Assembly (NCBI RefSeq): GCF_014596935.1
Contig: NZ_JACVXC010000003.1
Location: 124,001-188,000 of the forward strand
DNA: 64,000 bases
Direction of reading: 5' to 3'
Source of the DNA: Aestuariibaculum suncheonense
GTDB taxonomy: Bacteria > Bacteroidota > Bacteroidia > Flavobacteriales > Flavobacteriaceae
Positions within the stretch are counted from its first letter, which is position 1. The number at the start of each line of letters is the position of its first letter. The translations under genes were made by a program, and so were the position numbers. The notes under the pieces were generated by a model. It was given only the letters and a program-made list of their open reading frames with translations. It was not told the origin of the DNA and ran no database searches. This document shows positions 52,865-61,747 of this stretch, piece after piece.

Positions 52865-54745
52865 ATGTTTCACCAAGACCAAGAAATATTTAACATTCTG
52901 TTAGAAACCGTGTCGCTGGGTGTTGTTATTGTAGATAGTGATCAGGTCTTGAAAGAGGTGAATGCGGCATCTGAAACGATGTTTGGGTATTCAAAACAAG
53001 AACTTCTTGGTCAATCGCTAAACGTGCTTATTCCGTCAACTTATCATCCTAATCATTCAAAATATTTCGATCAGTTCATAAAAGAAGGTAAACGCCGTAA
53101 AATGTCTGAATCTGCAGATATTTTTGGGCTAAAGAAAAACGGTTCTATATTCCCTGTCGAGATCGAACTGAATCCATTTACGAGTGGTAACAAAAGCTAT
53201 GTTATTGCTTTAATTAGTGATATTTCTGAAAAAAAAGAAGTTGAAAAAAACCTGATGTTGCGTACACAGGCTTTAGATTCGGCTAAAAGCGGTATCGTTA
53301 TTACCGATGCCTTAAAACCTGACAATCCCATCATCTATTTCAACTCAACCTTTCAAACTCTTACCGGATATTCCGACGATGAAATCCTGAACCATAACAT
53401 TAAATTTTTACAAAGAAAAGATCAAAATCAAAAACCTCTACAAAAACTTAAAGAAGCCATGCTAATGGGTGAAAGTTGTCAGGCTACTTTAAGAAGTTAC
53501 AGAAAAGACGGCAGTATGTTCTGGAATGATATGTATGTGTTCCCGATAACAAATTCCAGAGGTTATGTTACCAATTTTGTTGCCATACAGAATGATGTTA
53601 CCTTAAAAAAAATTGCCGAAGAAGAACGTTTGCATCTAGCTTCCATTTTTGATGAATCACTGAATGAAATTTATGTTTTTGAATCGAAAACACTCAAATT
53701 CATCAACGCCAACTACGGGGCTCAAAAAAATATAGGCTACACACTGGAGGAATTAAAAACCATGACTCCTCTGAATATTACTTCTCCTGAAACCGAAGCA
53801 AAGTTTAAAAACACCATTCAGCAATTGCTTAAAACCCATATCGAAAAAATTGAGTTTGAAAGTGTTCACCAGCGAAAAGATGGTTCCAAATATCCTGTTG
53901 AAGTCCACCTGCAATCGTCTGTATTAAACGATAAAAATGTTTTTGTAGCTATTATTTTAGATATCACCGAACGAAAGAACTACACTACCGAACTAGAACA
54001 TAAAGTAGAAGAACGCACACAACAGCTAAAACAGGCTCTAAGCAAAGAAAAAGAACTCAATGAACTTAAAACCAGTTTTTTATCCCTAGTGTCTCATGAA
54101 TTCAAAACCCCTTTAAGTGCCATTTTAACCTCCTGTGAATTGCTAGGTAAGTATCAATTGGAAGAACATCAGGACAAACGTAACAAACACATTAAAACCA
54201 TAAAGGATAAAGTACACTTTTTAAATAATATTCTTAACGACTTTTTATCGGTTGAAAAATTAGAAACAGGAAAAGTAAATTACCGATTCACTGATTTTAA
54301 ACTCAGCAAGGTGGTAAATGAAGCTGTTTACGATGCCAACATGCACTTAAAAGAAGGTCAGCAGATAAAATATCCTGAAAATATAGACGATTTATCGCTT
54401 TATCAGGACGAAAAAATCATTCAGTTAATCCTCTCTAATCTGCTCTACAATGCTATAAAATATTCCCCTAAAGGCACCTCAATTGATTTATATGTCCATC
54501 AGGATGGCAGCAATACACACATAAAAGTAAAAGATAACGGTATTGGCATTCCTGAAAAAGACCAGAAACACATTTTTGAACGCTATTTCAGAGCCGAAAA
54601 TGTACTTAACACACAAGGTACCGGTATTGGATTAAATATTGTTAAAAACCACATTGAAAATTTAGGCGGATCCATTTGTTTTGAAACTCAAGAACATGTA
54701 GGATCGACATTCAGTATAACTTTTCCAAACGCAGCAGAACTATGA
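52865..54745 (+). CDS. Triple-PAS sensor histidine kinase
   Basis: 626 aa, no membrane segment, so a cytoplasmic sensor. PAS1 (about 8-122) has FixL-like sequence LIPSTYHPNHSKYFDQF; His64 aligns with the heme-binding His of FixL, but the FixL distal Arg is replaced. PAS2 (about 135-250) looks LOV-like: NHNIKFLQ stands where LOV has GRNCRFLQ, so the flavin-adduct Cys is lost. PAS3 (about 255-370). HisKA at 400-470 with phospho-His411 (SLVSHEFKTPLSA), HATPase_c with NLLYNAIKY, DNGIGIPEKD and GTGIGLNIV. Four bases overlap (ATGA) with the regulator gene, so the two are coupled. Confidence 0.94.
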   Translation: MFHQDQEIFNILLETVSLGVVIVDSDQVLKEVNAASETMFGYSKQELLGQSLNVLIPSTYHPNHSKYFDQFIKEGKRRKMSESADIFGLKKNGSIFPVEIELNPFTSGNKSYVIALISDISEKKEVEKNLMLRTQALDSAKSGIVITDALKPDNPIIYFNSTFQTLTGYSDDEILNHNIKFLQRKDQNQKPLQKLKEAMLMGESCQATLRSYRKDGSMFWNDMYVFPITNSRGYVTNFVAIQNDVTLKKIAEEERLHLASIFDESLNEIYVFESKTLKFINANYGAQKNIGYTLEELKTMTPLNITSPETEAKFKNTIQQLLKTHIEKIEFESVHQRKDGSKYPVEVHLQSSVLNDKNVFVAIILDITERKNYTTELEHKVEERTQQLKQALSKEKELNELKTSFLSLVSHEFKTPLSAILTSCELLGKYQLEEHQDKRNKHIKTIKDKVHFLNNILNDFLSVEKLETGKVNYRFTDFKLSKVVNEAVYDANMHLKEGQQIKYPENIDDLSLYQDEKIIQLILSNLLYNAIKYSPKGTSIDLYVHQDGSNTHIKVKDNGIGIPEKDQKHIFERYFRAENVLNTQGTGIGLNIVKNHIENLGGSICFETQEHVGSTFSITFPNAAEL

Positions 54746-55800
54746 AAACCGTTTTATTAATAGAAGATGATAACGTTTTAAGAGAAAACACCGCTGAACT
54801 TTTAGAATTATCAAACTACAAGGTCATAACAGCTGCTAATGGAAAAACTGGTGTTGAACTTGCTAAAAAACACCATCCAAATGTTATTATTTGTGATATT
54901 ATGATGCCTGTACTTGACGGCTTTGGTGCCTTAGAGGCTTTATCCAAGCACAAAACAACAAAACACATTCCGTTTATCTTTTTATCTGCAAAAACCGAAC
55001 ATCAGGATATTAGAAAAGGCATGAACCTTGGTGCTGATGATTATTTAACCAAACCATTTACAGAAGACGATATTGTTTGCGCCATTGAAAGCCGACTGGC
55101 TAAAGTTTCAATTTTAGAAGAGACACCCCATTTTAACCAACATATTGAACCCGTTCATGCACATGAGAATGAAATAAAATCGCTTAACGATTTGAAAAAC
55201 TTCTTTGACGACAATGGTAAGATATTCAACTTCCATGAAGAGGATATTATTTATCACGAAGGGGATCATTCCAACTTCATATATCTCATTAATTACGGTA
55301 CTGTAAAATGCTATAGAATAGACGAAAAAGGCAAGGAACTGGTTACAGCAATCCATAAAGAAGATGATTTATTTGGCTACAACTCATTCACCAATAACGC
55401 CCCGCATAAAGAAACTGCTGCAGCTATATCTAACACTCAACTATCTGGAATTTCAATCCTTGATTTCAATGAATTACTGGATAAAAATCATAAAATAGCC
55501 TTGGCTCTTATTGAACTTCTATCCAACGATTTGTCATCAGCGAAAAGCTTACTACTTCAAATGGCCTATGGTACCGTGAATAAAAAAACGGCAGCAACCA
55601 TTTTAAAATTCGCTGAAAAAATCAATCGGAAGCCTGAAGATCCTATAAAAATTTCCCGAAACGATTTAGCCAGCGTTGCCGGTATTGCTACAGAAACATT
55701 AATACGAGCACTGACTGAATTTAAAAAACTTGGCATCATAACTGCCGAAGGACGAAACATTAAAGTGCTCGATATTCAAAAGTTAAAAAATATTTCATAA
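54742..55800 (+). CDS. Response regulator fused to CRP/FNR domain
   Basis: 352 aa. Receiver domain (1-120) with Asp52 in IICDIMMPVLDG as phosphoacceptor, Ser82 and Lys104 (LTKPF). A cNMP-binding fold follows (about 155-245: FHEEDIIYHEGDHSNFIYLINYGTV, cut). A helix-turn-helix of CRP type (about 300-345) has the recognition helix ATETLIRAL; Glu318 and Arg322 match the base-reading residues of CRP/FNR, and Thr replaces the CRP Arg, which fits TGAT rather than GTGA half sites. No FNR-type CxxxCxxC cluster is present, so activation should come by phosphorylation. It is the best candidate for the protein acting on the eight TGAT-N4-ATCA boxes around it. Confidence 0.93.
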   Translation: MKTVLLIEDDNVLRENTAELLELSNYKVITAANGKTGVELAKKHHPNVIICDIMMPVLDGFGALEALSKHKTTKHIPFIFLSAKTEHQDIRKGMNLGADDYLTKPFTEDDIVCAIESRLAKVSILEETPHFNQHIEPVHAHENEIKSLNDLKNFFDDNGKIFNFHEEDIIYHEGDHSNFIYLINYGTVKCYRIDEKGKELVTAIHKEDDLFGYNSFTNNAPHKETAAAISNTQLSGISILDFNELLDKNHKIALALIELLSNDLSSAKSLLLQMAYGTVNKKTAATILKFAEKINRKPEDPIKISRNDLASVAGIATETLIRALTEFKKLGIITAEGRNIKVLDIQKLKNIS

Positions 55801-55824
55801 CCAACACCTCCACTTTTTTTTAGA

Positions 55825-55867
55825 TGATGAATATCATTTTAGCTATCATGACTTCATTGTAAATTAG
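55825..55867 (+). promoter_or_regulatory. FNR-type promoter of the first universal stress gene
   Basis: TGAT-GAAT-ATCA at 55825-55836; 23 bp on is TAAATTAG at 55860-55867 (7 of 8 to TAnnTTTG). The gene begins 67 bp later. Confidence 0.7.
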
Positions 55868-55934
55868 ATAAGCTAATAAGCTCGAAATATCAGAAGTATT
55901 TAAATTTCGATAATCGGGTAAAGATGATGTTAAA

Positions 55935-56783
55935 ATGAAAAATATACTCTTGCCAACGGACTTCTCTGAAAACGCATGGAATGCCATTAAGTATGCCATT
56001 AACTTCTTTGCTTACGAAACTTGTCAGTTTTACCTGTTGCATGTAAATAGAGTTAGCAGTAACATAACAGATGGCTCACCATACATCGCTACTACAGAAG
56101 TTTTAGAACGTTTGTATTTAAAACCTACCAAACAGCAATTGCGTATGGTTTTAAAACGTATATCTACCGAATGTGCTCATAACAACAATCATAAATTTTA
56201 TGTACTTACAGACTATAATTTTTTTATAGAATCCATTCGTCAACACGTTGAAGAAAAAAAAATCGACCTGATTGTTATGGGTACCAAAGGCGCAGAAGGT
56301 TTAAACGCCATGATTGTTGGCAGTAATACGGGAGATGTAATTAAAAAAGTGAAATGTAACACATTAGCCGTTCCTGAAAAAGCAACTCTAACTGACATAA
56401 GAGAAGTGGCTTTCCCAAGTGACTTTTCTCTGAATTACAATATTCAAATTTTACAACCGCTACTTGATATTCTTGAAAACTACAAGGCCTCATTGCGTAT
56501 TCTACACATCAATAAAAACCAAACCGATTTAAATACAGAACAATTGAAGAATCGCGAATTATTAGAAGATTATTTTATTAATACCGAATCCAGTATTCAC
56601 TATTTAACCAACAAACGCCTTGAAGACGCTGTACAGTGTTTTATCGATAGCCGAAATATTAATTTAATGTGTATGGTTGCTAAAAACCTAAATTATTTTC
56701 AGCAAATATTATTTCATTCAAAAGTTGAAGAGATAAGCTACCACACACAAATACCGTTTTTAGTCTTACATGAAAAAAATTAA
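55935..56783 (+). CDS. Universal stress protein, tandem Usp domains
   Basis: 282 aa, two Usp-like halves. The first (1-150) is the better preserved: LLPTDFSENAWNAIKYA and VMGTKGAEGLNAMIVGSNTGDVIK carry the ATP-loop G-x2-G pattern. The second (155-282) is degenerate. A stress/hypoxia-responsive cytoplasmic protein; specific role unknown. Of the three Usp genes in the cluster this one has its own FNR-type promoter and is 5 bp upstream of a small membrane protein gene. Confidence 0.9.
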   Translation: MKNILLPTDFSENAWNAIKYAINFFAYETCQFYLLHVNRVSSNITDGSPYIATTEVLERLYLKPTKQQLRMVLKRISTECAHNNNHKFYVLTDYNFFIESIRQHVEEKKIDLIVMGTKGAEGLNAMIVGSNTGDVIKKVKCNTLAVPEKATLTDIREVAFPSDFSLNYNIQILQPLLDILENYKASLRILHINKNQTDLNTEQLKNRELLEDYFINTESSIHYLTNKRLEDAVQCFIDSRNINLMCMVAKNLNYFQQILFHSKVEEISYHTQIPFLVLHEKN

Positions 56784-56788
56784 ACATT

Positions 56789-57175
56789 ATGGACCATTCA
56801 ATATTTTTAGCCAAGTTTTGGGGTTGGTATCTCATCATATTTTTCCTAATTCTGAGTTTTAACCCTAAACGCATCCGACAAATATTTACCGATTTAAAAG
56901 ATGAAAAGTTTTTAATTCTTTCGGCTTTCACTGCCATTAATATAGGTTTACTCAATACCTTATTTCACAATATCTGGGAGCCAAACTGGACTTTAATCAT
57001 TACGCTTATCGGGTGGTTTTCCATTGGTATCGGGTTATCCTTGTTTATTTTTCCCAAACAAACAACCTCGGTTTTAGAGCTAATAAATATCAAGCTGGTT
57101 CAACTTATTTATACACTGCTTTTTTTAGTTGGCTTGTTTCTGTTAAATATGGCTTATAATATTGTACCTGCATAG
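56789..57175 (+). CDS. Small membrane protein, unknown function
   Basis: 128 aa with four predicted helices (about 8-28, 42-62, 68-90, 105-126), short hydrophilic loops. No domain recognised; distant likeness to DUF-type four-helix transporters cannot be judged. It follows the Usp gene by 5 bp and is presumably co-transcribed. Confidence 0.75.
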   Translation: MDHSIFLAKFWGWYLIIFFLILSFNPKRIRQIFTDLKDEKFLILSAFTAINIGLLNTLFHNIWEPNWTLIITLIGWFSIGIGLSLFIFPKQTTSVLELINIKLVQLIYTLLFLVGLFLLNMAYNIVPA

Positions 57176-57184
57176 AACTTGAAC

Positions 57185-57227
57185 TGATATATATCATTTC
57201 TGGGTTTAGTATTTTTAAATACATTGA
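57185..57227 (+). promoter_or_regulatory. FNR-type promoter of the candidate small RNA
   Basis: TGAT-ATAT-ATCA at 57185-57196, then 23 bp, then TACATTGA at 57220-57227 (6 of 8 to TAnnTTTG; TA and TT kept). No gene follows within 250 bp except a 43-codon frame. Confidence 0.6.
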
Positions 57228-57231
57228 AGCT

Positions 57232-57389
57232 GTAATGAAGTTGAATAACGATTGGAATGCTTATGAACACAGAAATACTTGGTTATGCCTTTATTACAAA
57301 TTCCCAAAAAGGCTATTAATTGAATTCGCTAACATAATTTGCGATGAAAACAGGGCACGATTTTAATTGAAAACGCGTCCTGTTTTTAA
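57232..57389 (+). ncRNA. Candidate FNR-type-regulated small RNA (or small protein gene)
   Basis: Region between the membrane protein gene and the second Usp gene (306 bp). A promoter at 57185-57227 puts transcription start near 57232, and a strong hairpin with T-tract ends it near 57389, giving about 155 nt. A 43-aa frame (57235-57366, MKLNNDWNAYEHRN...) starts only a few bases after the predicted start, leaving no room for a ribosome site, so an RNA is the likelier product. Confidence 0.45.
57347..57387 (+). terminator. Hairpin terminator at the end of the candidate small RNA
   Basis: AAAACAGGGCACG (57347-57359) pairs with CGCGTCCTGTTTT (57374-57386) with one mismatch and one G-U, loop of 14 nt, then T. 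Probably also ends any transcript from the Usp gene at 55935. Confidence 0.75.
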
Positions 57390-57421
57390 TTTACCAAACG
57401 ACTTCTAAAAACCATTTAATC

Positions 57422-57464
57422 TGATAAATATCATTGTAACAACATCTTACAAACTCTAATTTTA
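57422..57464 (+). promoter_or_regulatory. FNR-type promoter of the second Usp gene
   Basis: TGAT-AAAT-ATCA at 57422-57433, 23 bp, then TAATTTTA at 57457-57464. The Usp gene starts at 57485. Confidence 0.82.
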
Positions 57465-57484
57465 TTAACATAATACTTAAGGTG

Positions 57485-58333
57485 ATGAGAAAGATATTAA
57501 TACCAACGGATTTTTCAGAGAATGCATTTAATGCCATAACTTTTGCTATAGATTTATTCAAATATGAGATTAGTGAGTTTTATATTACGAATGCCTATCA
57601 GGATGACATTTATGCCGATGAAGCCTTAATTGAAGAAAGCGATTTGCAAAGTGTTACCGAAACCGTGAGTAATAATTCTAAGTATCAGCTTAATCGTATT
57701 TTAGAACGTATAGAAACCATTTCTCCCAACCCCAAACACAGCTACCATAGTGTTTCTGCCAACAATTTACTTATTGATGAAATGGACAAGATTGTTGATG
57801 AAAAAAACATCGATATCATTGTTATGGGGACACGTGGAAAAACCAATGACAAAAAAATTACATTCGGTAGCCATACCTTACAGGTCATTAAATATGTGCA
57901 ATGCCCGGTATTAGCCATTCCCGAAAATTATAAGTATGCTCAGCCCAAACACATCCTTTTCCCTACCAACTATTTAATACCTTACAAAAGAAGAGAGCTT
58001 AAATTACTCTGCGAAATGGCATCGCCTTTTCGAGCTATTATAGACACCCTTTACATCTCTATAAGCGACAAACTTTCTTTAAGACAAAAAGATAACCAGA
58101 CCTTTATTAAAGAAGCGCTTCATAAAAACATCATCAATTTTAAAATCATCAAAAGCAAACAAATTATAAATACCATCTATCAATACATAAAAGAAAACAA
58201 CATAGACATGTTGGTTATGGTAAACACAAGACACTCTTTTTTGGAAGATATTCTATATCAATCGACAATAGACGAATTCAGTCTCAATATAGATATTCCG
58301 TTTTTAGCCTTACAAAACATAAAACGCTATTAA
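57485..58333 (+). CDS. Universal stress protein, tandem Usp domains
   Basis: 282 aa from the ATG at 57485 (a GTG directly before it is in frame but unneeded). LIPTDFSENAFNAITFAIDLF opens the first Usp domain; VMGTRGKTNDKKITFGSHTLQVIK is the nucleotide loop. The second domain is degenerate. 78 bp before the third Usp gene without a box between, so the two probably share this promoter. Confidence 0.9.
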   Translation: MRKILIPTDFSENAFNAITFAIDLFKYEISEFYITNAYQDDIYADEALIEESDLQSVTETVSNNSKYQLNRILERIETISPNPKHSYHSVSANNLLIDEMDKIVDEKNIDIIVMGTRGKTNDKKITFGSHTLQVIKYVQCPVLAIPENYKYAQPKHILFPTNYLIPYKRRELKLLCEMASPFRAIIDTLYISISDKLSLRQKDNQTFIKEALHKNIINFKIIKSKQIINTIYQYIKENNIDMLVMVNTRHSFLEDILYQSTIDEFSLNIDIPFLALQNIKRY

Positions 58334-58411
58334 GTCGATTTTTAGAATTTTAGTATCAACCAGAAGAAGTCCTGACAACATCAAACTACAATAACCATTA
58401 AAACTAAAGTG

Positions 58412-59254
58412 ATGAAAACAATACTTCTGCCTACCGATTTTTCAGATAATTCTTGGAATGCGATAACATACGCTTTACAGCTCTTTAAAGAAGACACCTG
58501 TACCATTTACCTGCTAAACACATACACACCTGCCATTTACCATGTAGAATATGTATTAGTACAGCCTGCACAATTTGGTATGTATGATGCCGTTAGAGAA
58601 CATGCTATAAACAGTTTAGAAGAATTTAAAATTCGTATTAAAACCGAGTTCAACAATCCTAAACATACCATTGAAACTATAGCTACGTTTAACACCTTGA
58701 TTTCTGAAATTAATGAAATAGTTACCGAAAAGCACATCGATTACGTTATTATGGGAACACAAGGTGCAACCGGAGCTAAAGAAATTTTGTTTGGTTCAAA
58801 TACAGTACATGCTTTAAAACATGTAAAATGTCCGTTACTTGCCATTCCCAGTGGGTTTAAATTTGAAGAACTTCATGAAGTTTTATTCCCTACCGATTAC
58901 GGGATACAATACGAAGAACGTCATGTAAAACCTATTTTCGACCTCATTTCATTAGATTTTACCCAAGTTAATATTCTCCACGTCCTAGACGGATATGGCC
59001 TAGCTGAATATCAGAAAGAAAATAAAGCAACCTTAAAAACCTATTTTAAAGAAGCCACTTACCTAATACATGAAGTCGATAGACAAACCGTTGAAGAAGG
59101 CATCTCTAATTTTCAATTACAAACCCGAATCAACTTGCTTGTGATGATAAATAACAAACACTCTTTTTTTACCAATTTGTTTTTCAAATCGACTATAAAC
59201 CAAATCGGCTTTCATCTAAATGTTCCTTTTCTTGTAATTCCCGATAAAATTTAA
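58412..59254 (+). CDS. Universal stress protein, tandem Usp domains
   Basis: 280 aa from the ATG at 58412. LLPTDFSDNSWNAITYALQLF and VIMGTQGATGAKEILFGSNTVHALK mark the first Usp domain with the G-x2-G and GS nucleotide loop best kept of the three. The three Usp proteins are clearly homologous, pointing to tandem duplication. A strong terminator follows. Confidence 0.9.
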   Translation: MKTILLPTDFSDNSWNAITYALQLFKEDTCTIYLLNTYTPAIYHVEYVLVQPAQFGMYDAVREHAINSLEEFKIRIKTEFNNPKHTIETIATFNTLISEINEIVTEKHIDYVIMGTQGATGAKEILFGSNTVHALKHVKCPLLAIPSGFKFEELHEVLFPTDYGIQYEERHVKPIFDLISLDFTQVNILHVLDGYGLAEYQKENKATLKTYFKEATYLIHEVDRQTVEEGISNFQLQTRINLLVMINNKHSFFTNLFFKSTINQIGFHLNVPFLVIPDKI

Positions 59255-59271
59255 AATTAGAGCAGCAAAAT

Positions 59272-59298
59272 AAAGCCTGATGCATTTTATCAGGCTTT
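59272..59298 (+). terminator. Rho-independent terminator after the Usp cluster
   Basis: AAAGCCTGAT (59272-59281) and ATCAGGCTTT (59289-59298), 10 bp perfect stem with 7-nt loop, then T. Confidence 0.88.
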
Positions 59299-59459
59299 TG
59301 CGTTTACATTTCCCTCCCTCTCCTATCTACTCGCGTTAAAAATTATAAATCAAATAGATAGTATTAAAAAGAATCAATTATATTATAACGTATTTTGAAT
59401 CATATTTCATTTTATATACATCTTAATGTTTTTCAATTAAGACAAAATTATCCTAATTA

Positions 59460-59502
59460 TGATAATTATCATGTTTTTTAGCATTTGTAAATTATAGCTT
59501 TG
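59460..59502 (+). promoter_or_regulatory. FNR-type promoter of nirK
   Basis: Palindrome ATGATAATTATCAT (59459-59472) holding TGAT-AATT-ATCA at 59460-59471, 23 bp, then an exact TAGCTTTG at 59495-59502. nirK starts 19 bp on. It is the best promoter of the set and links the FNR-type box to anaerobic nitrite respiration. Confidence 0.88.
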
Positions 59503-59521
59503 AAAAACAAAATCAATTAAA

Positions 59522-60964
59522 ATGAAAACAATAGCTAACTATTTACCCTTATTTATTTCCTTATTATTTTTTAGTTGCTTCGAAAGCAAAGAAAACCAAT
59601 ATGATAAAGCTGAAGATATCCCTGTTACTAGAGAAATGATTGCTGAATTAACTTCTCCTCCTAATGTACCAGCTCCAATAGGGAGAAGAAGCGCAAAAAA
59701 ACTCATTGTTAAAATGGAAATTCTTGAAAAAGAAGGCGAAATAACAGATGGTGTTCGTTATGTATACTGGACTTTTGGGGGTACGGTACCTGGAAGCTTT
59801 ATTAGAACCCGTGTTGGTGATGAAGTAGAATTTCATTTACAAAATCATCCGGACAACAAATTACCACATAACATTGATTTGCATGCGGTAACTGGACCAG
59901 GTGGTGGAGCCGAATCATCATTCGTTGCTCCCGGACACGAAAAAGTATTTTCTTTCAAAACCTTAAATCCAGGTTTATATGTTTACCACTGCGCTACTGC
60001 TCCTGTAGGTATGCATATTGCTAATGGTATGTATGGCTTAATTTTAGTCGAACCAGAAGGAGGATTACCCCTTGTTGACAAGGAATATTACATCATGCAA
60101 GGAGATTTCTATACTAAAGGCGATAACGGCGAACGCGGATTACAGCCTTTTGATATGCAAAAAGCCGTTGATGAAAAAGCCGATTATGTGGTGTTTAATG
60201 GTAAAGTTGGTGCCTTAACAGGTGATAATGCCATTACTGCCAAAGTTGGTGAGACTGTTAGACTTTTTGTAGGTAATGGTGGTCCTGGATTAGTTTCTTC
60301 GTTCCATGTTATTGGTGAAATTTTCGATAAAGTACATATTGAGGGCGGTGATAAAATTAATGAAAATGTACAAACTACACTCATTCCTGCCGGGGGCGCA
60401 GCCATAGTTGAATTTAAGGTTGATGTTCCAGGAACATTTATTTTGGTAGATCACTCGATATTTAGAGCTTTCAATAAAGGTGCTTTAGGGATGCTTAAAG
60501 TTGAAGGAGAAAAAAACAAAAAAATATACTCTGGAGAAATTAGAGATGATATCTACCTTCCTGAAGGACCAGGAATTCAATCTATGCCAACAACTGATGA
60601 AATTGTAGAATCTGATATTCCTGCCAAATCCTTTGAGGAACAAATGCAATTTGGAAAACAAACCTATATACAAACCTGTTTTGCTTGTCACCAGTCTGAA
60701 GGACAAGGCATACCAAACGCTTTCCCTCCTCTTGCAAAATCGGATTATCTAAATGCCGATGTAAACAGAGCCATCGATATTGTATTACATGGTAAATCGG
60801 GTGAAATAACTGTAAATGGCGAAAAATATAATAGTGTTATGACCAAACAAATGCTCTCTTCTGAAGAAATAGCAAATGTACTAACCTACGTTTACAACAG
60901 CTGGGATAATTCTGGCAAAGTCGTTAGCAAAGAGATGGTTGATAGCGTTAAAAACAAAAAATAA
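59522..60964 (+). CDS. nirK: Copper nitrite reductase fused to cytochrome c
   Basis: 480 aa, lipoprotein-like signal (LLFFSC, Cys19). Two cupredoxin domains: type-1 copper ligands His116, Cys157, His165 and Met170; type-2 ligands His121, His156 and His311; catalytic Asp119 and His262. All are present, so it should be active, reducing nitrite to NO. The C-terminal 110 residues are a class-I cytochrome c with CFACH (385-389) that can feed electrons internally. Such NirK-cytochrome fusions occur in Bacteroidota denitrifiers. First gene of a nirK-nirV-SCO operon. Confidence 0.95.
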   Translation: MKTIANYLPLFISLLFFSCFESKENQYDKAEDIPVTREMIAELTSPPNVPAPIGRRSAKKLIVKMEILEKEGEITDGVRYVYWTFGGTVPGSFIRTRVGDEVEFHLQNHPDNKLPHNIDLHAVTGPGGGAESSFVAPGHEKVFSFKTLNPGLYVYHCATAPVGMHIANGMYGLILVEPEGGLPLVDKEYYIMQGDFYTKGDNGERGLQPFDMQKAVDEKADYVVFNGKVGALTGDNAITAKVGETVRLFVGNGGPGLVSSFHVIGEIFDKVHIEGGDKINENVQTTLIPAGGAAIVEFKVDVPGTFILVDHSIFRAFNKGALGMLKVEGEKNKKIYSGEIRDDIYLPEGPGIQSMPTTDEIVESDIPAKSFEEQMQFGKQTYIQTCFACHQSEGQGIPNAFPPLAKSDYLNADVNRAIDIVLHGKSGEITVNGEKYNSVMTKQMLSSEEIANVLTYVYNSWDNSGKVVSKEMVDSVKNKK

Positions 60965-60971
60965 CAAAGTC

Positions 60972-61745
60972 ATGAAAGGTCATGTTTTTAGATTACTAAC
61001 ACTTATACTCATTACCCAAACATCACTGTTTGCACAATCTGAAAATATGGCCTTTATAAAAGGAAATCGATATATTCCGCTTTACGGAAGAGATTCTACT
61101 GTTGTAGAAGTCAAAGACTTTGAAATGGACATCTATCCGATAACCAATGCCCAGTTTCAGGATTTTGTAGCAAAATATCCAAAATGGCAAAAATCTAATG
61201 CTTTAAAATTATTTACCGATAAGAGCTATCTTTCCAATTGGGAAAATGACTTTGAACTTAAATCTTCCGAAAAACCAGACAGCCCCGTAACGTATGTATC
61301 CTGGTTTGCAGCCAAAGCCTATTGCGAATGCCAAGGAAAACGTTTACCCACCGTTGATGAATGGGAATATGTCGCCATGGCTGATGAAAACATACGTGAT
61401 GCGCGAATAAAACCGGACTACAACAAGCAAATTTTAGCCTGGTACGAAGCCCCGAGAACCAACGAAAATAGTATAGGACAACACCCTAAAAATGTCTGGG
61501 GAATTTATGATTTACACGGTTTAGTTTGGGAGTGGACACTCGATTTCAATTCGGTATTGATTACCGGAGAATCACGAAAAGATGTAGATAAAGACAGTAA
61601 TTTGTTTTGCGGAAGTGCCGCCGTGAATGCCACCGACTTAATGAACTACGCCGCCTTTATGCGTTATGCCATTCGAGGGAGTTTAAAAGCAAAATATTCC
61701 ATGAAAAATCTAGGATTTAGATGTGTAAAAGACATAAACAAATAA
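60972..61745 (+). CDS. nirV: NirV-like SUMF1/FGE-domain protein
   Basis: 257 aa from the ATG at 60972 with signal peptide (HVFRLLTLILITQTSLFAQ). Formylglycine-generating-enzyme fold: MAFIKGNRYIPLYGRD, FEMDIYPITNAQFQDFV, RLPTVDEWEYVAMADE, VWEWTLDF, ending NLGFRCVKD. The paired active-site Cys of true FGE is missing, so it should not make formylglycine. NirV, the usual nirK neighbour, is of this type and its role is unknown, perhaps NirK maturation. Overlaps the SCO reading frame end region; 2 bp to the next start. Confidence 0.85.
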   Translation: MKGHVFRLLTLILITQTSLFAQSENMAFIKGNRYIPLYGRDSTVVEVKDFEMDIYPITNAQFQDFVAKYPKWQKSNALKLFTDKSYLSNWENDFELKSSEKPDSPVTYVSWFAAKAYCECQGKRLPTVDEWEYVAMADENIRDARIKPDYNKQILAWYEAPRTNENSIGQHPKNVWGIYDLHGLVWEWTLDFNSVLITGESRKDVDKDSNLFCGSAAVNATDLMNYAAFMRYAIRGSLKAKYSMKNLGFRCVKDINK

Positions 61746-61747
61746 TC

